Source of the DNA: Ruegeria discodermiae
GTDB taxonomy: Bacteria; Pseudomonadota; Alphaproteobacteria; Rhodobacterales; Rhodobacteraceae
Direction: 5' to 3'
Assembly: GCF_030758345.1 (NCBI RefSeq)
Contig: NZ_JAVAMO010000003.1
Coordinates: 340,442 to 404,441, forward strand
Length of the DNA stretch: 64,000 nt
The notes beneath the pieces were generated by a model, which saw only the letters and a program-made list of their open reading frames with translations, was not told where the DNA came from and made no database searches. Both the position numbers and the translations under genes were made by a program. Shown here one piece after another: positions 9,375 to 19,065 of the stretch; position 1 is the first letter of the stretch; every line of letters starts with the position of its first letter.

Positions 9375-10553
9375 ATGAAACAAGCTGTAATTGCCTCTAC
9401 CGCACGCACCGGGTTGGCCAAATCCTATCGCGGGGCGTTCAACGAAACCCATGGGGCGACCATGGCGGGCCATGCCATCGAACATGCGGTCAGCCGGGCC
9501 GGTATCGATCCTGCCCTGCTGGAAGACGCCTTTGTCGGCTGCGGCTATCCCGAAGGCTTGACCGGCAGCAACATCGCCCGGCAGTCGGTGATCCGGGCCG
9601 GGCTGCCGGTCACCGTGGCGGCGGCAACTGTGAACCGGTTCTGCTCGTCCGGGTTGCAGGCGGTTGCGATGGCGGCCCATGCAATCACGATGGAAAAGGC
9701 CCCCGCCGCCCTTGCTGGCGGGGTCGAGAGTATCAGCCAGATGCCGCCTTCGCGCCCACCGCAGGCACAAGAGCCGTGGATCAGCGCGCATAAACCCGAC
9801 CTCTACCTGTCCATGATTGAAACCGCCGATATCGTCGCCGCGCGTTACAATGTCAGCCGCGAGGCGCAGGATGAACTGGCGCTGCAAAGCCAGCAGCGCA
9901 CTGCCGCCGCGCAGGCCGCCGGGAAACTGGATGACGAGATCGTGCCGATCAAGGTAACGCAGGCCTTCAAGGATCGCGACACCGGCGAGGTCACCCGCAA
10001 GGAGGTGACGTTTGCCATGGATGACTGCAACCGCCCCAACACCACGCTGGAGGGGTTGGCGGGCCTCGCCCCGGTGCGCGGCGAGGGACAGTTCATCACC
10101 GCAGGCAACGCCTCGCAGCTTTCCGACGGGGCGGCGGCGCTGGTTCTGATGGATGAGGATGTGGCCGCGCGTGAAGGGGTCGAACCGCTGGGGGCCTTCA
10201 AGGGTTTTGCGGTTGCCGGATGCGAACCGGATGAAATGGGCATCGGGCCGGTCTTTGCGGTGCCGCGCCTGCTGGAACGCCACGGACTAACGATACAGGA
10301 TATCGACCTGTGGGAGTTGAACGAGGCCTTCGCCAGTCAGGCGCTCTATTGCCGCGAGCGGCTGGGCATTGATCCTGCGATCTGCAACGTCAATGGCGGC
10401 TCGATTTCGATCGGGCATCCGTTCGGCATGACCGGCGCGCGCATGACCGGGCACCTGATGCTGGAAGGCAGGCGCCGGGGCGCGAAGCTGGGCGTGGTGA
10501 CCATGTGCATCGGGGGTGGCCAGGGGGCCGCTGGCCTGTTCGAGATTTTCTGA
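9375..10553 (+). CDS. acetyl-CoA C-acyltransferase (thiolase)
   Basis: The 392-aa protein has the complete thiolase active site: nucleophilic Cys90 in [13 protein letters not shown], His348 in [16 protein letters not shown] and Cys378 in [14 protein letters not shown]. It cleaves 3-ketoacyl-CoA to acetyl-CoA and the shortened acyl-CoA, the step after the dehydrogenase encoded just upstream (12-base gap). Its length is normal for a degradative thiolase. The stop codon overlaps the next start by one base (TGATG). The position corresponds to pimB in pim-type operons, but chain-length preference cannot be read from the sequence. Confidence 0.9.
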   Translation: MKQAVIASTARTGLAKSYRGAFNETHGATMAGHAIEHAVSRAGIDPALLEDAFVGCGYPEGLTGSNIARQSVIRAGLPVTVAAATVNRFCSSGLQAVAMAAHAITMEKAPAALAGGVESISQMPPSRPPQAQEPWISAHKPDLYLSMIETADIVAARYNVSREAQDELALQSQQRTAAAQAAGKLDDEIVPIKVTQAFKDRDTGEVTRKEVTFAMDDCNRPNTTLEGLAGLAPVRGEGQFITAGNASQLSDGAAALVLMDEDVAAREGVEPLGAFKGFAVAGCEPDEMGIGPVFAVPRLLERHGLTIQDIDLWELNEAFASQALYCRERLGIDPAICNVNGGSISIGHPFGMTGARMTGHLMLEGRRRGAKLGVVTMCIGGGQGAAGLFEIF

Positions 10554-11749
10554 TGGACCTCGCCTATACACAAGAGCAAGAGCAATTCCGGGCACAGCTG
10601 CGCCGCTTTCTCGCTGAAAACCTACCCGAACGAACCCGCGACAAGGTGCGGCTGGGCAAGCGGTTGACCAAGGCAGAGATGCAGGACTGGCACACCATGC
10701 TGAACGCGCGCGGCTGGCTGGCGATGAACTGGCCGCGCGAATATGGCGGCGCAGAATGGGACGCGGTGCAGCGCCAGATCTTCGAGGAAGAGGCCTGCCG
10801 CGCCCACGCCCCGCGCATCGTGCCTTTTGGGTTGAAGATGCTCGCGCCCGTGCTGTTTGAATTCGGCAGCGAGGACCAGCGGCAACGCTTTCTGCCGCCG
10901 ATCCTGTGCGGCGAGCACTGGTGGTGCCAGGGCTATTCCGAACCCGGCGCGGGGTCCGATCTGGCCTCGCTGAGGACCCGCGCGGTGCGCGAGGGCGCGT
11001 ATTACGTGGTCAACGGGCAAAAGACATGGACCACGCTGGGGCAGCATGCCAACTGGATCTTCTGCCTGGTGCGTACCGATCCCGATGCCAAGAAGCAGGA
11101 GGGAATCTCCTTCCTGCTGATCGACATGGATACACCCGGCGTCACAGTTCGCCCCATCGTGCTGATCGATGGCGAGGCGGAGGTGAACGAGGTGTTTTTC
11201 GACAATGTTCGTGTGCCTGCCGAAAACCTCGTGGGAGAAGAAAACAAGGGCTGGACCTATGCCAAATACCTGCTGACCCATGAGCGCACCAACATTGCGG
11301 GCGTGGGGTTTTCCGACGCCGCGCTTGCGACGCTCAAACATGTGGCGGCGCACACCATGGCGAGCGGCAGGCCGCTGGATCAGAACCCGCATTTCGCGGC
11401 CCGCATGGCGCAGGCCGAGATTGATCTGATGGCGATGCGCACCACCAACCTGCGGATGATAAGCGCGGCGGCCAAAGGACATGCGCCGGGCATCGAAAGC
11501 TCGATGCTCAAGGTCAAGGGCACCTTGCTGCGCCAGGAGTTGAGCGCGCTTCTGCGCCGCGCGATGGGGCCGGACGCAATGCCCTACCTGCCCGATTTTC
11601 TGGATGGCGGCGACAATGCAGACCCGCTCGGCCCGGAACATGCGCCTGCCGCCGCGCCGGGATATTTCAACATGCGCAAATTGTCGATTTTCGGCGGCTC
11701 GAACGAGATCCAGCGCACGATCATCGCCAAATCGGCGCTCGGGCTTTGA
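10553..11749 (+). CDS. acyl-CoA dehydrogenase, large subunit type (PimC-like)
   Basis: The 398-aa FAD enzyme shows the family signatures WCQGYSEPGAGSDLASL (substrate/FAD loop) and the C-terminal IFGGSNEIQRTIIAK. It is one of two adjacent acyl-CoA dehydrogenase genes, the arrangement known for hetero-oligomeric enzymes such as pimeloyl-CoA dehydrogenase and some steroid side-chain dehydrogenases. The start ATG overlaps the thiolase stop (TGATG); a longer in-frame start at 10505 would lie inside the thiolase gene and is less likely. It introduces the 2,3-double bond, passing electrons to ETF. Confidence 0.87.
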   Translation: MDLAYTQEQEQFRAQLRRFLAENLPERTRDKVRLGKRLTKAEMQDWHTMLNARGWLAMNWPREYGGAEWDAVQRQIFEEEACRAHAPRIVPFGLKMLAPVLFEFGSEDQRQRFLPPILCGEHWWCQGYSEPGAGSDLASLRTRAVREGAYYVVNGQKTWTTLGQHANWIFCLVRTDPDAKKQEGISFLLIDMDTPGVTVRPIVLIDGEAEVNEVFFDNVRVPAENLVGEENKGWTYAKYLLTHERTNIAGVGFSDAALATLKHVAAHTMASGRPLDQNPHFAARMAQAEIDLMAMRTTNLRMISAAAKGHAPGIESSMLKVKGTLLRQELSALLRRAMGPDAMPYLPDFLDGGDNADPLGPEHAPAAAPGYFNMRKLSIFGGSNEIQRTIIAKSALGL

Positions 11750-11761
11750 CAGGGTAGGCAG

Positions 11762-12928
11762 ATGGATTTCGGACTGAGTGACGACCAGATGATGCTGCGG
11801 GACATGCTGCAGCGCTTCCTGAAGGATCGCTACAGCCACGAGGCGCGGCGGGCGGTACTGACCTCCGGTCAGGCCTATGATACCGCCGTGTTCGCGGGAC
11901 TGGCCGAGCTGGGCATTCTCGGCGCTGTCTTTGCCCCGGAACAGGGCGGCTATGGCGGGACCGGCACCGATCTGATGGTCGTGTTCGAGGAATTGGGCCG
12001 CGCCGGTGTGATCGAACCTGTTCTGGGATCAGCCGTGCTGGCAGGCGGGCTGCTGGCCGCTTTGGATGCGGAGGGTCAGAGCGATGTGATACAACAGGTC
12101 ATTGCCGGGGAAACCATTCTCGCTCTGGCCCATGCCGAGCCGCAATCGCGGTATGATCTGAATCATGTGACCACGCGCGCCAGCACATCAGACGGAGCGA
12201 TCGTGCTGAACGGCACCAAGGCCCATGTTCTGGGCGGCGCGCAGGCCGGAATGCTACTTGTCTCTGCCCGTGAAGAGGGCGATCCGGCTGACAAGCATGG
12301 CGTTTCGCTGTTTCTGATCCCCTCAACGTCAGTCGGCGTGCATTGCCATGGGCACGTCAATGTCGACGGCACGTCCTCGGCCCGTATCACTTTGGAGGCT
12401 GTCACCGTCGATCAGAGCCAGCGACTGGGACCTCCGGGCAAAGCTTACACGGCGCTGGAGGCGGCCCATGCCCGCGCGACGCTGGCACTTTGCGCCGAAG
12501 CACTGGGTGCGATGGAAACGGGCAAGGCGCTGACGGTGGAGTATCTGAAAGAGCGCAAGCAGTTCGGCGTCCCGATCGGCAGCTTTCAGGCGCTGCAGCA
12601 CCGGCTGGCCGATATGCTGATCGAGATCGAGCAGGCACGCTCGGCGGTGATCAATCTCGCCGGTCATCTTGAGGCCGACCGCCTCACCCGCGAGCGCCAT
12701 GTGAGTGCAACCAAGAACCTGATCGGGCGGGTCGGCGCGCTGGTTGCGGAGGAGTGTATCCAGATGCATGGCGGTATCGGCATGACCGACGAATACGCCA
12801 TGTCCCATCATGCCCGTCGTCTGGTGATGGTCGACCACCTCTTTGGCGATGTTGATCACCATCTCGACCGCTTCATCGCGTTCAGCGGCGTCTCTGAGAC
12901 AAGCAGGAACTCTGCCGATGCCCGATAG
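11762..12928 (+). CDS. acyl-CoA dehydrogenase, small subunit type (PimD-like)
   Basis: The 388-aa product is a second, more divergent acyl-CoA dehydrogenase: RYDLNHVTTRAS replaces the usual FAD-loop motif, while RKQFGVPIGSFQALQHRLAD and the C-terminal IQMHGGIGMTDEYAMSHHAR are typical. Such divergent partners commonly pair with the preceding gene to make an alpha2beta2 enzyme, as in PimC/PimD. It lies 12 bases after the first dehydrogenase and its last 11 bases overlap the IclR gene. Whether it is catalytic alone is uncertain. Confidence 0.87.
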   Translation: MDFGLSDDQMMLRDMLQRFLKDRYSHEARRAVLTSGQAYDTAVFAGLAELGILGAVFAPEQGGYGGTGTDLMVVFEELGRAGVIEPVLGSAVLAGGLLAALDAEGQSDVIQQVIAGETILALAHAEPQSRYDLNHVTTRASTSDGAIVLNGTKAHVLGGAQAGMLLVSAREEGDPADKHGVSLFLIPSTSVGVHCHGHVNVDGTSSARITLEAVTVDQSQRLGPPGKAYTALEAAHARATLALCAEALGAMETGKALTVEYLKERKQFGVPIGSFQALQHRLADMLIEIEQARSAVINLAGHLEADRLTRERHVSATKNLIGRVGALVAEECIQMHGGIGMTDEYAMSHHARRLVMVDHLFGDVDHHLDRFIAFSGVSETSRNSADAR

Positions 12929-13706
12929 TGACAAGCGCTACGCCAACACATTGGCGCGCGGCCTGAGCATTTTGCGTGCCTTCCGCCCCACCGATAACGG
13001 GCTGGGCAATCTGGACCTGTCGGAGCGTACCGGCATCCCCCGCTCTACGGTCTCGCGGCTGACCTTCACACTCTGCGCTCTGGGCTATCTGACCCATGGG
13101 CGCCATCATGAGAAATACCGGCTTGGCCCCGCAGCACTCGCGCTTGGCAATATCGCAGCGGCCTCCTTTTCGTTTGTCGAGATCGCCACGCCGATCATGC
13201 AGCGCCTGGCCGATGAGACCGCCACGCTGATCGGGGTTGCGATTCAGGATGACGGCAAGATGCTGATGGTCAAGACTTGGCGGCCAGCGGGGTCGCACTC
13301 GATCTGGCTGGATGTGGGGTATCGCATGCCGATGCTCTCCTCTTCCTCGGGGGCGGCCTATATCGGGGCGCTAAGTGATGAAGAGACCCGCAAGCTCGCC
13401 GCGCTCCTGCCCGCGGATCAGGGGGATGCGCTGACAAGGCTGACCGAACAGGCCCGCGACCAGCTGCTGGCCCATGGCTATGCGTTTGTCAGTGGTCCGG
13501 ATCGTTTCGCGCGCTCCATCAATGCGCTGGCGACGCCTTATCGGCCCTCGGAGTTTGGCGCACCCGTGTCATTCTTCAGCGGCGCAACATCGGACGTGCT
13601 GAGCGATGACAGAATTCACGACAGTGTCGGCCCGGCGCTGGCGCACGCCGTTGACGAGTTGCGACGCGCCACCGGTCAGAGTTTTCCCGCCATCGCTCCT
13701 CTCTGA
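12918..13706 (+). CDS. IclR-family transcriptional regulator
   Basis: The 262-aa protein has an N-terminal winged helix-turn-helix (NTLARGLSILRAFRP, then LSERTGIPRSTVSRLTFTL) and a C-terminal IclR effector-binding domain (GVAIQDDGKMLMVKTW, SSSSGAAYIGALSDEE). The start at 12918 follows AGGA with 10-base spacing; it overlaps the dehydrogenase gene and is thus co-transcribed with the operon it probably controls. The phased repeats at 7177-7205 are the candidate site. Effector unknown; an acyl-CoA or its dicarboxylate precursor would fit the operon. It is convergent with yaaA, with 12 bases between stops. Confidence 0.88.
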   Translation: MPDSDKRYANTLARGLSILRAFRPTDNGLGNLDLSERTGIPRSTVSRLTFTLCALGYLTHGRHHEKYRLGPAALALGNIAAASFSFVEIATPIMQRLADETATLIGVAIQDDGKMLMVKTWRPAGSHSIWLDVGYRMPMLSSSSGAAYIGALSDEETRKLAALLPADQGDALTRLTEQARDQLLAHGYAFVSGPDRFARSINALATPYRPSEFGAPVSFFSGATSDVLSDDRIHDSVGPALAHAVDELRRATGQSFPAIAPL

Positions 13707-13718
13707 TGACAATCGACC

Positions 13719-14525
13719 TCAGGCGCTGACCGTTTGCGCGGGCGACGCCTGCGCAGCGACGGTATAAGGCCGCAGGAAAACCGGTCGGTCGGGGTCGGAC
13801 ATCTCGGGCTGATAGGCATATCCGCCTGTGTCAAACTCCAGCAATCCCGCCGGATCAGTCAGGCGATTGCGGATGATGTAGCGCGCCATCGCCCCGCGCG
13901 CTTTCTTGGCAAAGAAGCTGACGATCTTGGGGCTGCCCGCCTTGTCCTCCATGAACACAGGCGTGATCACCCGCAATTTCAGCGCGGCGGACGCGACGGC
14001 CCCAAAATATTCCTGGCTGGCGCAGTTGATCAGCACATCTGTTCCGGTCTCGGCGGCCTGCGCGTTGAGCGCCTTGCTCAACTGATCGCGCCAGTAATCA
14101 TAAAGCGATTTGCCGCGCCGGGTCTTCAGCCTGCTGCCCATTTCCAGCCGATAGGGTTGGATCGCATCCAAGGGCCGCAACACGCCATAGAGCCCTGACA
14201 GGATGCGCAGGTGATCCTGCGCCCAGCGCATCTCGTCCGCATCCAGCGAGGCGGCTTCGAGCCCCTGATAGGTATCCCCGGCAAAGGCCAGCGCCGCCGG
14301 GCGTACCATATCCGCTGCGGGGTCTTCGGCAAACGACCGGAACCGGTCGCGGTTCAGGCGCGCCAGATCATCGCTCAACCCCATCAGCTTGCGCAGATCG
14401 CCCAGCGTCAGGTTGCGTGCCGTGCGCGCCAGCCGGATGGCATCATCCTGAAAATCGGGCCGTGTCAGCGCGATGTCGCGCTCTGCCCAGTCCAGCCGCT
14501 TGGCCGGAGAAATCACTACAAGCAT
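13719..14525 (-). CDS. yaaA: peroxide stress protein YaaA (DUF328)
   Basis: The 268-aa protein begins MLVVISPAKRLDW, the characteristic YaaA N terminus, and contains LSGLYGVLRPLDAIQPYRLE and NCASQEYFGAV, both hallmark segments. YaaA lowers intracellular free iron and limits Fenton damage during peroxide stress, and binds DNA. ATG at 14525-14523 is preferred because AGAAGGGG precedes it; an in-frame GTG lies two codons upstream. It is downstream of recQ and yggT on the same strand (30-base gap to the recQ stop) and may be transcribed with them. No peroxide-sensor operator is visible. Confidence 0.93.
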   Translation of the reverse strand: MLVVISPAKRLDWAERDIALTRPDFQDDAIRLARTARNLTLGDLRKLMGLSDDLARLNRDRFRSFAEDPAADMVRPAALAFAGDTYQGLEAASLDADEMRWAQDHLRILSGLYGVLRPLDAIQPYRLEMGSRLKTRRGKSLYDYWRDQLSKALNAQAAETGTDVLINCASQEYFGAVASAALKLRVITPVFMEDKAGSPKIVSFFAKKARGAMARYIIRNRLTDPAGLLEFDTGGYAYQPEMSDPDRPVFLRPYTVAAQASPAQTVSA

Positions 14526-14555
14526 ATCCACCCCTTCTCATGTCTGAGTACAGAC

Positions 14556-16595
14556 CTAGTCCGCAGCGCGCAGCACGTCCAGAAACGCCGGGCCAAAACG
14601 TTCCGCCCGGCTTTCGCCCAGTACCCGCTGCAACCCTGTCTGGTCATCCGCGTTAAGCTGCGCGACCTTGGCTAGTTGCGCCGCCGAGCAACTAAGCGGT
14701 TTATGGGTGCCATCGGCCCCCCGCGCGAGTTCCGTCTGCACTTCAAGCAACTGATCGAACAGCGCCGCCTTGCCCGCACCCGCGAGTTTACGCTGCTGCG
14801 GGTGATGGCTTTCGTCCGCGCCGGTGATCACCTGCAGGAACATCGCGCCATAGCGGTCCAGTTTCTTCGCCCCAACCCCGCTGATCCGCGCCATATCATC
14901 AAGCGTCGCGGGACGTTTTTCGGCCATTTCGATCAGGGTGCGGTCGGGAAAGATCACATAGGCGGGCACCTTGGCGGCCTCAGCCAGCGCCCGGCGCTTG
15001 GCCTTGAGTGCCGAGAGCAGCGGCGCGTCCTCGTCCGAGACCATCGCCTTGACCGCCGGACGCCGCCCCGCCGCCTTGATCGTGTCCTGGCGCAGACGGA
15101 TGCTGGCCTTGCCTTTCAGGATCGGCAGCGCCGCTTCGGTCATGCGCAGCGCACCGTGACGTTCGGGGTCGGGGCGGATCAGGTCGTGGCCCATCATTTG
15201 CCGAAAGATCGCCTGCCATTGCTGTTTGCTATGCGCCCGCCCGACGCCGAATGTCTGCAACTGATCATGGCGCCGATCGCGCACGCGGTCGGTTTCATTG
15301 CCCACCAAAATGTCGATCAGATGCCCGGCGCCAAACCATTCCTCGGTGCGCAGGATAGCCGACAGGGCCATACGCACCGGCTGGGTGCCATCCATCACCT
15401 TGGCGGGCTGGGCGCAGAGATCGCATTTGCCGCAGCTTTCGGCCTCTTCCCCGAAATAGCCGAGCAGGGTCTTGCGGCGACACTCCAGCGCCTCGGCAAG
15501 ACCCAGCAGCGCATTGAGGCGGCCATGATCCGCGATGCGGCGATCGGGCGGGGCCAGCCCCTCGTCGATCTGCGCGCGCCGCAAACGGATGTCGTCCGGC
15601 CCAAACAGGGTCAACGTTTCGGCCGGGGCACCATCGCGCCCGGCACGGCCGATTTCCTGATAATAGGCCTCGATGGATTTGGGCAGGTCGGCATGAGCGA
15701 CCCAGCGGATATCGGGCTTGTCGATGCCCATCCCGAAGGCCACCGTCGCCACCACGATCAGGCCATCCTCGCGGGCAAAGCGGATTTCCACCTGCCGCCG
15801 ATCCTCGGCCTCGATCCCGCCATGATAGTGGCAGGCCTTGTGGCCCTGTTCGCGCAAGGCAGCGGCCAAAGCCTCGGTCTTGTTACGGGTGCCGCAATAG
15901 ACTATGCCGGACTGCCCGCGCCGCGCATCGGCGAAATCGAGGATCTGTCGGCGCGGGCTATCTTTGGCGGCAAAGGCCAGATGCAGGTTGGGGCGGTCGA
16001 ACCCGTGCAGGAAGATGCGCGGCGGCTGATCTTCGAACAGCTTGCTGACAATCTCGTCTCGGGTTTCGGCATCCGCCGTAGCCGTGAAGGCAGCCAGCGG
16101 CACGCCCAGCGCGCGACGCAACTCGCCGATGCGCAGATAGTCGGGGCGAAAATCATGGCCCCACTGGCTTACGCAATGGGCCTCATCCACCGCGATCAGG
16201 CTGACGCCGATGCGCCGCAACATCCCCATGGCCGAGCCCGCCGCCAGACGTTCCGGCGCGATGTAAAGCAGCTTGAGCGCGCCGGCCTCTAGCGCGGCAT
16301 AAACCTCATCGTTTTCTTCCGGCGTGTTGCCCGAGGTCAGCGCACCGGCGGATACGCCCGCCTCTTGCAGCGCGCGGACCTGATCGCGCATCAGCGCGAT
16401 CAGCGGCGAGATCACCACCGTCACGCCCTCGCGCAGCAGCGCTGGCAATTGAAAACACAGAGATTTGCCGCCACCCGTAGGCATGATGGCCAGCACGTTT
16501 TCCCCGGAACTCACCGCATCGACGATCTCTTCCTGGCCGGGGCGAAAGGCATCGAATCCGAAGACATCCCGCAAAAGCGGCGCTGCGTCCAGCAT
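14556..16595 (-). CDS. recQ: ATP-dependent DNA helicase RecQ
   Basis: The 679-aa 3'-5' DNA helicase has Walker A MPTGGGKS (38-45), the DEAH box in AVDEAHC (137-140), helicase motif VI in EIGRAGRDG, the RecQ zinc-binding cysteines (ALECRRK, then SCGKCDLCAQ), a winged-helix RQC domain and a C-terminal HRDC domain (TLDDMARISGVGAKKLDRYG and onward). It acts in recombination repair (RecFOR pathway) and fork maintenance. The ATG at 16595 (MLDAAPLLRDVFGF) follows AGGA at 10-base spacing; an in-frame GTG at 16649 would add 18 residues. The gene is complete and of normal length. Confidence 0.95.
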   Translation of the reverse strand: MLDAAPLLRDVFGFDAFRPGQEEIVDAVSSGENVLAIMPTGGGKSLCFQLPALLREGVTVVISPLIALMRDQVRALQEAGVSAGALTSGNTPEENDEVYAALEAGALKLLYIAPERLAAGSAMGMLRRIGVSLIAVDEAHCVSQWGHDFRPDYLRIGELRRALGVPLAAFTATADAETRDEIVSKLFEDQPPRIFLHGFDRPNLHLAFAAKDSPRRQILDFADARRGQSGIVYCGTRNKTEALAAALREQGHKACHYHGGIEAEDRRQVEIRFAREDGLIVVATVAFGMGIDKPDIRWVAHADLPKSIEAYYQEIGRAGRDGAPAETLTLFGPDDIRLRRAQIDEGLAPPDRRIADHGRLNALLGLAEALECRRKTLLGYFGEEAESCGKCDLCAQPAKVMDGTQPVRMALSAILRTEEWFGAGHLIDILVGNETDRVRDRRHDQLQTFGVGRAHSKQQWQAIFRQMMGHDLIRPDPERHGALRMTEAALPILKGKASIRLRQDTIKAAGRRPAVKAMVSDEDAPLLSALKAKRRALAEAAKVPAYVIFPDRTLIEMAEKRPATLDDMARISGVGAKKLDRYGAMFLQVITGADESHHPQQRKLAGAGKAALFDQLLEVQTELARGADGTHKPLSCSAAQLAKVAQLNADDQTGLQRVLGESRAERFGPAFLDVLRAAD

Positions 16596-16683
16596 GGGCA
16601 GGTGATCCTGTGGTCTGTGTTTTGCTCTGCTCTTGGCAGGCAGTGTCACACACTAAGAATCGGTGAACAAGAGGGCGTGACGC

Positions 16684-16971
16684 CTACATGAAGCCAAACA
16701 GAGTCGGCAGGATGTAGTTTTGCAGCGAGAGCACGATGATAAAGGCCACCAGCGGCGCAAGATCCAGACCTCCGGTATCCGGCAGGATGTTACGGATCGG
16801 GCGATAAATCGGCTCCAGCAGCCGGTTCAACCCGTACCAGATCTGCCCGACAAGCTGCTGGTGCACGTTGAGAACGTTGAAATTAATCAACCAACTCATG
16901 ATCACATGCACGATGATGAAGAAATAAACCACGCTGAGGATCAGCTGCAGCGGTCCGTAGATTGCCATCAT
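16684..16971 (-). CDS. YggT family membrane protein
   Basis: The 95-aa protein has two hydrophobic helices (about residues 7-28 and 72-92) flanking the conserved YggT motif LLEPIYRPIRNILPDTGG. YggT proteins are small inner-membrane proteins implicated in osmotic or cation tolerance and, in some bacteria, division-site or membrane organisation; no enzymatic role is known. GAAGGAG lies 10 bases upstream of the first of two adjacent ATG codons. It is divergent from the thioesterase gene, with 133 bases between starts. Confidence 0.9.
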   Translation of the reverse strand: MMAIYGPLQLILSVVYFFIIVHVIMSWLINFNVLNVHQQLVGQIWYGLNRLLEPIYRPIRNILPDTGGLDLAPLVAFIIVLSLQNYILPTLFGFM

Positions 16972-17104
16972 CGTCAGAATTCTCCTTCATGATCTGCCCG
17001 ACAGGTAATCGCTGATATGCAAAAGCGCAAGGATGCCGCGCCGTCGTGATTGACGCTCGCGTCACTTTTGGCATGTGTACCGGGAAACCGTTTTGGAGAG
17101 CCCC

Positions 17105-17653
17105 ATGTTCCCGATCGTCCGCTTGGTCAAGGACCTGCTTGTCGCGCGCCGCATGTCCCCGCTTGACCTGACAGAAACCCACATCTCCAACCATAGGTGC
17201 TGGCCGTGGGATCTGGATATCTGGCTTGAGTTGAACAATGGCCGCGCCATGACGCTTTATGATCTTGGCCGCACCATGGCAGCGCAGCGGGTCGGGCTGA
17301 TCAAAGCGATCACCCGGCGGCGTTGGGCCATGACCATGGCCGGGTCCACCGTCCGGTTTCGCCGCCGTATTCGCGGGTTCGAGCAGTTCGAGATGCGCTC
17401 GCGCGCGGTCTGCTGGGATGAGAAATTCATCTATCTGGAACAAAGCATGTGGAAGCGGAACGGTGAATGCGCCAGTCACGTCCTGTTTCGCTCTGCCGTG
17501 ACCGACAAGAACGGCATTGTACCACCCGCCGAGGTTCTGCGCGAGATGGGGCATCAGGATCGAGCCTCCCCCCCGATGCCCGACTGGGTTGCCGCCTGGT
17601 GCGCGGCCGATGCGCTGCGTCCCTGGCCACCAATGCAGGAAAAGCTTGTCTAA
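17105..17653 (+). CDS. hotdog-fold thioesterase-like protein (THEM6-like)
   Basis: The 182-aa protein carries the pattern MSPLDLTETHISNHRCWPWDLDIWLELNNGR-like N-terminal region (DIWLELNNGRAMTLYDLGR), typical of the single-hotdog-domain acyl-CoA thioesterase relatives grouped with mammalian THEM6 and bacterial 4HBT-2 proteins. The aspartate in NGRAMTLYDLGR would be the candidate catalytic residue. The GGAGAG ribosome-binding site precedes ATG 17105; a longer in-frame start at 17075 lacks one. Substrate unknown; general acyl-CoA housekeeping is the family expectation. Confidence 0.75.
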   Translation: MFPIVRLVKDLLVARRMSPLDLTETHISNHRCWPWDLDIWLELNNGRAMTLYDLGRTMAAQRVGLIKAITRRRWAMTMAGSTVRFRRRIRGFEQFEMRSRAVCWDEKFIYLEQSMWKRNGECASHVLFRSAVTDKNGIVPPAEVLREMGHQDRASPPMPDWVAAWCAADALRPWPPMQEKLV

Positions 17654-17700
17654 TTCGCGCCCAGCCCCTCTTATTCTAAGCAGAGCATTTGAGGACGGGC

Positions 17701-19065
17701 ATGGCAGAAATATCCGCGCGTAAACGCGTCTGGGGCTGGTGGTTTTTTGATTGGGCCAGCCAACCCTATCACTCGCTATTGGTTACGTTCATCTTCGGGC
17801 CTTATTTTGCAGGTGTCGCTGCAGAGTATTTTGCGACAACCGGGCTTTCCGGGCAGGCAGCGGCGGCGCGGGCGCAGGTTGTCTGGGCCAATTGTCTGAC
17901 CATCACCGGGCTGATCATTGCCTTCGGCGCCCCGCTGATGGGCGCGTTTGCCGATGTCACCGGTCGTCGGATACCGTGGATTTTCGCCTTTTCGGTGATG
18001 TATGCGGTGGGCTCTGCGGCGTTGTGGTTCACACTGCCGGACGGGTCGAACATGTGGCTGATGCTGTCGGCCTTCGGGCTTGGCTTTGTTGGGGCGGAAT
18101 ACGCGCTGATTTTCATCAACTCACAATTGCCCGATATCAGCGACAAAGAGGATGTGGGCGAGGTTTCGGGCAGCGGGTTTGCCTTTGGTTACTTCGGCGG
18201 GTTGATTTCGCTGGCCATCATGCTGCTGTTCTTTGTCGAGCAGCCCAATGGCAAGACCCTGATCGGCCTGGACCCGGCATTTGGATTGAACGCCGCGCAG
18301 ATGGAAGGCACCCGCTTTGTCGGGCCAATGACGGCGGCCTGGTACATTGTCTTCATGATCCCCTATTTCCTGTGGGTCCGGGACGGGCCGCGGACCGGCA
18401 AGAAGGGTTCGTTTTCCGGGGCGCTTCGCCTGCTGGGTCAGACGATCGCGGATCTGCGGCATCGCTACAGCCTGTCAGCCTATCTCGGGTCCTCAATGCT
18501 CTATCGCGATGCGTTGAACGGGCTTTACAGTTTTGGCGGAGTCTATGCGCGGCTGGTGCTGGAGTGGGATCTGATCAAGATCGGGATCTTTGGTATCGTC
18601 AGCGTTCTGGCCTCGGCAATCTTTGTCTATTTCGGCGGCAAACTGGATAAGCGTCTGGGGCCGAAACCGGTCATCTGTGGCTGCATCCTCATCCTGATTG
18701 CGGTTTGCACACTGATCGTCGGCATGGACCGCACCCAGATTTTCGGCATCACGCTACCCGAAGGGTCCTCGCTTCCTGATATCCTGTTCTTTGGTTGCGG
18801 TGTCCTGATCGGCGGCATGGGCGGCACGCTGCAATCGGCCAGCCGGTCACTGATGGTGCGCCACACGGCGCCGGATCACCCGACCGAAAGCTTCGGGCTT
18901 TATGGCCTCTCGGGTCGCGCAACTGCCTTTCTGGCGCCCATGATGATCGGCGTGGCGACCGGTGTATTCGGAGATGCGAGATTGGGGGTTTCCCCGGTGA
19001 TCGCGTTGTTTATTCTGGGCCTCATATTGTTGCGCTGGGTAAGACCGGAAGGGGATCAGACCTGA
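17701..19065 (+). CDS. MFS transporter, UMF1 family
   Basis: The 454-aa protein has about 12 hydrophobic segments and begins with the UMF1/Atg22-like hallmark RVWGWWFFDWASQPYHSL; RKIPWI-like (GRRIPWIFAF) and GGTLQSASRSLMVRHTAP are further family-type segments. UMF1 proteins are related to the yeast vacuolar amino-acid effluxer Atg22, but the substrate of bacterial members is largely unknown. GAGG precedes ATG 17701 by six bases. The stop overlaps the mepA start (TGATG), so the two are coupled. Confidence 0.88.
   Translation: MAEISARKRVWGWWFFDWASQPYHSLLVTFIFGPYFAGVAAEYFATTGLSGQAAAARAQVVWANCLTITGLIIAFGAPLMGAFADVTGRRIPWIFAFSVMYAVGSAALWFTLPDGSNMWLMLSAFGLGFVGAEYALIFINSQLPDISDKEDVGEVSGSGFAFGYFGGLISLAIMLLFFVEQPNGKTLIGLDPAFGLNAAQMEGTRFVGPMTAAWYIVFMIPYFLWVRDGPRTGKKGSFSGALRLLGQTIADLRHRYSLSAYLGSSMLYRDALNGLYSFGGVYARLVLEWDLIKIGIFGIVSVLASAIFVYFGGKLDKRLGPKPVICGCILILIAVCTLIVGMDRTQIFGITLPEGSSLPDILFFGCGVLIGGMGGTLQSASRSLMVRHTAPDHPTESFGLYGLSGRATAFLAPMMIGVATGVFGDARLGVSPVIALFILGLILLRWVRPEGDQT

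Noticed and set aside
14676..16292. A 538-codon open frame on the plus strand opposite recQ
   Set aside because: recQ on the minus strand has all helicase motifs; the plus-strand frame has no recognisable motif and is a shadow of the G/C-rich codon bias.
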